DNA of 59,445 nucleotides from positions 1 to 59,445 of the forward strand of contig CAMWFQ010000027.1 in NCBI GenBank assembly GCA_947173495.1, in the 5' to 3' direction. The position numbers and the translations under genes are program-made. A model generated the notes under the pieces. The model was not told the origin of the DNA and did no database searches. It saw only the letters and a program-made list of their open reading frames with translations. Below, piece by piece: positions 56,154-59,445 of this stretch. The stretch comes from an uncultured Lachnospiraceae bacterium. Its GTDB lineage: Bacteria > Bacillota > Clostridia > Lachnospirales > Lachnospiraceae. Position 1 is the first letter of the stretch. Every line of letters begins with the position of its first letter.

Positions 56154-56432
56154 ATGCCGAAAGGCACGGTTTTAGTCGAATGCGGAAAGATGCTGAAACG
56201 GGGAAAATATAAGATAAAAGTCCTCAATACCATAAACTTCGCAAAGTCCATGCACTACAATCCTTTCGCTTATACAATGGGGAATGGAGGGCTGAGAGTT
56301 GCTGCGGCAATGGCTGACAAACCTGCGCAGAGGGCATCGTTAAAGGAAAAGCTGGAAGCCTTCAAAGTGAAAGTAGCGGGGAAGGAGAAACCGGAGAACC
56401 ATAAGGAAAAGGGAAAGGAGGTAACGATGTAG
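56154..56432 (+). pseudogene. Chimeric remnant starting with a VirD4/TraG coupling-protein fragment
   Basis: Residues 1-37 (PKGTVLVECGKMLKRG... NTINFAKSMHYNPFAY) match the region after Walker A of VirD4/TraG-type coupling proteins; the rest (KPAQRASLKEKLEAFKVKV) is a Lys-rich tail of another protein. Fusion by internal deletion is the simplest reading. After it, GGAGGTAACGATGTAG gives a ribosome binding site, a start and an immediate stop, another sign of decay. Confidence 0.7.
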
Positions 56433-56542
56433 GAAAAAATTCATAAATATTTTGTTGCAAAAGCGGCGATAAAACCGTACAATATAAGCAGGAAAGTATG
56501 TATGCTGTAAAATGAGCCATACTGATAAAGGAGGTGTTTCTT

Positions 56543-56737
56543 ATGGCAACTTCAAGCATTACAAAGAATTTTGTTATATCAGGCCAGAAGCAGGTGGAGA
56601 TGTTTGCTGATGCGATTGAGGCATCGGCTAATAATCCTACACCTCCTATCAATGTCAGCGCTACTTTTTTAACTGACCCAAAAGATATAGCGAAATTTAT
56701 GGAGAAAAGGAAGAAAGCGAATGCAGGAAACAAGTAA
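56543..56737 (+). CDS. Small protein paired with a GNAT enzyme (antitoxin-like)
   Basis: This 64-aa protein (ATSSITKNFVISGQKQVEMF at the start) ends in a Lys-rich helix. AAAGGAGGTG precedes the ATG at 56543. It overlaps the GNAT gene by 17 bp. The arrangement of a small basic protein plus a GNAT enzyme is that of TacA-TacT-like toxin-antitoxin pairs, but this partner does not look like a DUF1778 antitoxin, so the role is inferred. Confidence 0.7.
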   Translation: MATSSITKNFVISGQKQVEMFADAIEASANNPTPPINVSATFLTDPKDIAKFMEKRKKANAGNK

Positions 56738-57332
56738 ATATACAGTTTTCAACATTCGTGAGTATTTGGGCGATGGAAGTCATGGACTCGGAGAGGACAC
56801 GCTGCTTCAGGTTCTTTCCGAGTTTTCATGTAAGATAAACCCGGATGTTGAAAGATTCATAAAGAAGCAATCCGTTGAGTTCGCAAAAAAACAGCAGTCG
56901 GTTACATATCTGGTATTTTCAACGGAAGATGCGGAGCTGGTTGGATATTTTGCGCTCACGATTAAGCCGATCACTGTAAATGCGGAACCATTCAGTAATA
57001 CCATAAAAAGAAAGCTGTCAAGAGTAAGCACGTTGAATGAACAGGATCAGACCTATAATCTTGCGGCGTACCTGATCGCCCAGCTTGGGAAAAATTATAA
57101 TAACGGCGCAAATGAACGCATTTCAGGTAAAGAATTGCTGGGGCTTGCGATACGGCAGATACAGCAGTTACAGTATTTAGCGGGCGGCATGGTTATCTTT
57201 TTGGAGGCGGCGGACGAGGAAAGGCTTTTGTCTTTCTATCGTGAGAATGGTTTCCAACAGTTCGATACAAGGCTGACAGATTCCTCCAGAGGGGAGCCGC
57301 ATGAGCTGATACAGTTATTAAAGCTGCTGTAA
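56721..57332 (+). CDS. GNAT-family N-acetyltransferase (possible toxin)
   Basis: This 203-aa protein has the GNAT fold ending: a core strand TYLVFSTEDAELVGYFALTI, a helix GKELLGLAIRQIQQLQYLAGG and the C-terminal SFYRENGFQQF. The FYxxxGF ending is shared with TacT-type toxins that acetylate aminoacyl-tRNA. Length is slightly above those (about 160-180 aa). It could instead be an ordinary acetyltransferase carried by the element. Confidence 0.8.
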   Translation: MQETSKYTVFNIREYLGDGSHGLGEDTLLQVLSEFSCKINPDVERFIKKQSVEFAKKQQSVTYLVFSTEDAELVGYFALTIKPITVNAEPFSNTIKRKLSRVSTLNEQDQTYNLAAYLIAQLGKNYNNGANERISGKELLGLAIRQIQQLQYLAGGMVIFLEAADEERLLSFYRENGFQQFDTRLTDSSRGEPHELIQLLKLL

Positions 57333-57357
57333 CGAAAAATTTTATTAATAAAAGTTT

Positions 57358-57389
57358 AGGGTGAGGAGCCGATGCTCCTCACCCTATTT
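57358..57389 (+). terminator. Terminator of the GNAT pair
   Basis: AGGGTGAGGAGC-CGAT-GCTCCTCACCCT is a perfect 12-bp hairpin followed by ATTTT. Confidence 0.92.
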
Positions 57390-57499
57390 TGAACTGTCTA
57401 TTTCCCGACAGCCCCCTATTTTATTGTAAAGGAGCAGATTTATGAGCAAAGACAGCAACACACAGCATAGAGCCACCCGACAGCACCCATACGTTAGAA

Positions 57500-57568
57500 G
57501 TGCTTACGTTGGTGCTGGTGATTTTTGCAGCCTTGACATACATAGACAATAAACACAACCGCAAGTAA
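57500..57568 (+). pseudogene. Possible remnant of a small hydrophobic holin-like toxin ORF
   Basis: In this frame the peptide VLTLVLVIFAALTYIDNKHN is a short hydrophobic helix with a basic tail, like the small holin-like toxin ORFs of clostridial mobile elements. The usual start region is not in frame: an ATG with a ribosome binding site (AAAGGAGCAG) at 57442 reads a different frame and stops early. A one-base shift would join them. Confidence 0.4.
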
Positions 57569-57735
57569 CGGAAAAGGCTATCCTCTACTGCGAATAGAGA
57601 ATAGCCAGTGATCCGTTTTTTCTAAAATTGATTACTCGTTTCCGATTGAACAACCGTCGGACGTGCTTGAATCCTTCGGCTTCTATGATGATTATAAACC
57701 AACACTGCGAATTTTGCAAAAAGGTTTAGGAAATG

Positions 57736-57762
57736 GGGGTGCTTCGGCACTCCTATTTTTTT
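57736..57762 (+). terminator. Terminator inside the element
   Basis: GGGGTGC-TTCG-GCACTCC followed by TA and seven T is a strong terminator with a UUCG tetraloop. It shows that the open frame spanning 57663-58016 is not a real gene over its length; the upstream part (from about 57630, FGFYDDYKPTL) may be the tail of a lost gene. Confidence 0.85.
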
Positions 57763-57846
57763 GTGGATTTGTAGACTATATTACAGGAATATGGTCTTGT
57801 CTGCAAGGATTTTTTCAGGTTTATAATAAGGCAGGAAGGGATGGGG

Positions 57847-57954
57847 GGGATTCCGCCGCAGTCGGCATTGTGCGTAATGTGTATAAAACTCCCCGCCTTA
57901 TGGAAAAATCCAAAAGTTTAGATTTTTCCACGATGCCGACTACTACGGAATCCC
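57847..57954. other. Large nested inverted-repeat structure
   Basis: The outer arms GGGATTCCG/CGGAATCCC and then AGTCGGCAT/ATGCCGACT (9 bp each, perfect) are separated by a 4x4 internal loop. Inside lies another perfect 10-bp hairpin, TGGAAAAATC-N10-GATTTTTCCA. No open frame explains it. It lies in the 57333-58123 gap before the tetR promoter. Confidence 0.8.
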
Positions 57955-58030
57955 TCTCACTCATTCTATCTTTAATAAAAAAACTTATTTTTTGTCGAGA
58001 AATACGGCATTGCTAAATCAAGTTCCCTAC

Positions 58031-58059
58031 TTGACAACAGCTATCAATTGTGCTATTAT
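58031..58059 (+). promoter_or_regulatory. Promoter of the tetR-ABC operon
   Basis: TTGACA (58031-58036) and TATTAT (58054-58059) are separated by 17 bp. Confidence 0.85.
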
Positions 58060-58062
58060 TTG

Positions 58063-58093
58063 TTTGTGAATATTTATTACGAATATTCGCAAA
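58063..58093 (+). promoter_or_regulatory. Probable TetR operator
   Basis: TTTGTGAATATT and AATATTCGCAAA form a 12-bp inverted repeat with one mismatch and a 7-base spacer, placed directly after the -10 box and before the tetR start. Confidence 0.7.
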
Positions 58094-58123
58094 TACAATT
58101 CAGAAGAAAGGAGAAGTGAAACT

Positions 58124-58714
58124 ATGCCGTCAAAGCCAGTCCTTTCGGACGCTGATAAAAAAGCAATCCGCAAAAAGCTGGAAGAACTATGCGAGGAATG
58201 TTGGATAGCGCAAGGGTACAAAAAGACAAGCATTAAGAATCTATGCGACAAGGCAGTTATATCTATCGGTACTTTTTATACGCTCTACCCGACAAAGGAA
58301 GATTTATTCCTTGAAACAATCACAGACATACAAAGGAGGTTGACAGAAAAGATTATCGACATAAACAGGAACAGCCGGACGAAAGAGGGCTTTGCACAGT
58401 CCATGAAAAGGCTTTTCCGGGAATACGACAGCAAGCCGTTCCTCTACAATGTCAATACGCCGGATTTTCAGTCTTTTGTGACAAAGCTGCCGGAAGAAAC
58501 GATTAAGAAAATCAAGTTTGACAGTTTCGATTTTTTCAGACAGGTTATCCATGCCGCAGACCTCAATCTGAAAATGGAGGAAGCACAGGCGTATGGAATT
58601 TTGAGTGCGCTGCTGTCAACAATCAATGCAAAAGAAACGCTTTCCGTCACTTGTGATTATTTCGCTGTTTTTGATTTTATGGTGGATAGCCTTGTGGCAG
58701 ATATTTTTGAGTAA
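58124..58714 (+). CDS. TetR/AcrR-family transcriptional regulator
   Basis: This 196-aa protein has an N-terminal helix-turn-helix (TSIKNLCDKAVISIGTFYTL, then YPTKEDLFLETI) and an all-helical ligand domain. It is the first gene of an operon with a DUF4177 protein and an ABC transporter, so it probably represses export genes until the ligand is bound. AAGGAGAAGTG precedes the ATG. Confidence 0.92.
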   Translation: MPSKPVLSDADKKAIRKKLEELCEECWIAQGYKKTSIKNLCDKAVISIGTFYTLYPTKEDLFLETITDIQRRLTEKIIDINRNSRTKEGFAQSMKRLFREYDSKPFLYNVNTPDFQSFVTKLPEETIKKIKFDSFDFFRQVIHAADLNLKMEEAQAYGILSALLSTINAKETLSVTCDYFAVFDFMVDSLVADIFE

Positions 58715-58725
58715 AGGAGATTTTT

Positions 58726-58956
58726 ATGACAGAATTTGAGTACAAAACGATAGTAATTGACAGCAAGGAAACAGAACATTCCGAAAAGTCGCTGTCTGAT
58801 AAACTGAATCATTACGGTAAGGACGGTTGGGAACTGGTTACTTGTTTTTCTTATCCATGTATAGGCAGCTCCCAATATTCACTTATCGGAATCGCACAGA
58901 AAGCAACTCTGATATTCAAAAGGCGGCTATGCCCCGAAAAGGGGGCGAGCGAATGA
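58726..58956 (+). CDS. DUF4177-like small protein
   Basis: The 76-aa protein begins FEYKTIVI and has LSDKLNHYGKDGWELVTCF, the DUF4177 signature, with a C-terminal ATLIFKRRL strand. Its function is unknown. AAAGGAGATTTTT precedes the ATG, and the last codons overlap the ABC gene start. Confidence 0.82.
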   Translation: MTEFEYKTIVIDSKETEHSEKSLSDKLNHYGKDGWELVTCFSYPCIGSSQYSLIGIAQKATLIFKRRLCPEKGASE

Positions 58957-59445
58957 CAAATGCGGTTGAAGTCCGGCATTTATCAAAATCCATAGAGGGC
59001 AGCCCCATACTGAATGATATTTGCATGAATGTAAGGCAAGGGGAAGTATACGGATTTCTGGGCGCAAACGGCGCAGGAAAAACTTCGCTGATGAAAACAC
59101 TGTACCACATCATTTTCCCCGATACAGGTACGGTATGTTTATTAGGCGAAACGATCAACAAGGGGAACAATCCCGTTTTCTCCCGTATCGGCAGCATTAT
59201 TGAAAGCCCTGTTTTTTACAGCCATTTAAGCGCATACGAGAACATGGAACTCCATTGCCGGTACATGGGCGCAGGCCACGAATGCTGCGCTTCGGAAAAC
59301 ATCGTGGAAACGCTGTCATTGTTGGGGATTGCAGAAACGGGCAATAAAGCCGTAGGGAAATTCTCTTTGGGAATGAAACAGCGGCTTGCGCTTGCAAGGG
59401 CAATGCTCACAAAGCCGGATTTGCTCATTTTAGACGAACCTATAA
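58953..59445 (+). CDS. ABC transporter ATP-binding protein (BcrA/lantibiotic-immunity type), partial
   Basis: The reading frame is open from the ATG at 58953 to the end of the window (164 codons). It has Walker A GANGAGKTSL, Q-loop region IGSIIESPVF, signature FSLGMKQRLALARAM and Walker B LLILDEP. This pattern is that of exporters for bacitracin/lantibiotic immunity or multidrug ABC systems. The permease gene should lie just beyond the window. ATGA overlap with the DUF4177 gene indicates coupling. Confidence 0.92.
   Translation, partial: MTNAVEVRHLSKSIEGSPILNDICMNVRQGEVYGFLGANGAGKTSLMKTLYHIIFPDTGTVCLLGETINKGNNPVFSRIGSIIESPVFYSHLSAYENMELHCRYMGAGHECCASENIVETLSLLGIAETGNKAVGKFSLGMKQRLALARAMLTKPDLLILDEPI

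Noticed and set aside
57663-58016. A 117-codon plus-strand open frame
   Set aside because: It runs through a strong terminator (57736-57762) and the nested inverted repeat, so it is unlikely to be translated as a whole. Only the first part may be a gene remnant.

Overview
The window looks like a chromosomal segment of a gut-type Lachnospiraceae (Clostridia, Bacillota). The evidence is a CIRCE-controlled groES-groEL pair, a glmS ribozyme, a HemZ-type radical SAM protein, LacI/Mgl-type sugar ABC genes, many Gly/Glu-rich ORFs with strong AGGAGG ribosome binding sites, and remnants of a Tn1549-like conjugative element at the right end. I do not assign a genus.

Layout. 1-10.2 kb: a Mbeg1-like (DUF2974) protein, tRNA-Leu(CAG) with a textbook promoter and terminator, a large hybrid histidine kinase, and a run of single-purpose genes (ferritin-like, DUF362, PAP2 phosphatase, beta-carbonic anhydrase, zinc alcohol dehydrogenase, aldo/keto reductase). 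10.2-21.3 kb: an L-fucose locus. A divergent AraC regulator faces fucI, two ABC permeases, a two-domain ABC ATPase, a sugar-binding lipoprotein, fucU, an unknown 145-aa gene and a rhamnulokinase-type sugar kinase. No aldolase gene is present. 21.5-29.3 kb: a small alarmone synthetase, KdpE with a KdpD that lacks its N-terminal half, a membrane-anchored GH25 lysozyme, an esterase and a protein with a degenerate GGDEF domain. 29.4-31.6 kb: groES-groEL. 31.7-40 kb: an accessory patch with AraC and MarR regulators, an acetyltransferase, a second GH25 lysozyme, two transglutaminase-like surface proteins, a VapBC-type pair and a decayed transposase containing a tight cluster of hairpins.

40.0-47.1 kb is the most interesting part. 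An Asp/Glu-type racemase, an adenylation enzyme, a stand-alone carrier protein, an MBOAT, an AlgJ/DltD-like SGNH protein with Cys at the nucleophile position, a lipoprotein and a CapA-family protein run in one direction with little or no gap. The plan is that of the Dlt D-alanylation system but with its own racemase and an altered substrate-pocket motif. I infer export of an activated (probably D-) amino acid onto a surface polymer.

47.0-55.4 kb is housekeeping: bifunctional Rel, an MBL hydrolase, a DUF3048 lipoprotein, the glmS ribozyme and glmS, and hemZ. From about 55.4 kb to the end is a decayed integrative element: a truncated DnaC-like ATPase, TnpW-like protein, a chimeric coupling-protein fragment, a GNAT two-gene module, a striking nested hairpin, and a TetR-DUF4177-ABC transporter operon that runs off the window.

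The window also carries at least three families of short dispersed repeats, two of which sit directly on the translation starts of unrelated genes.
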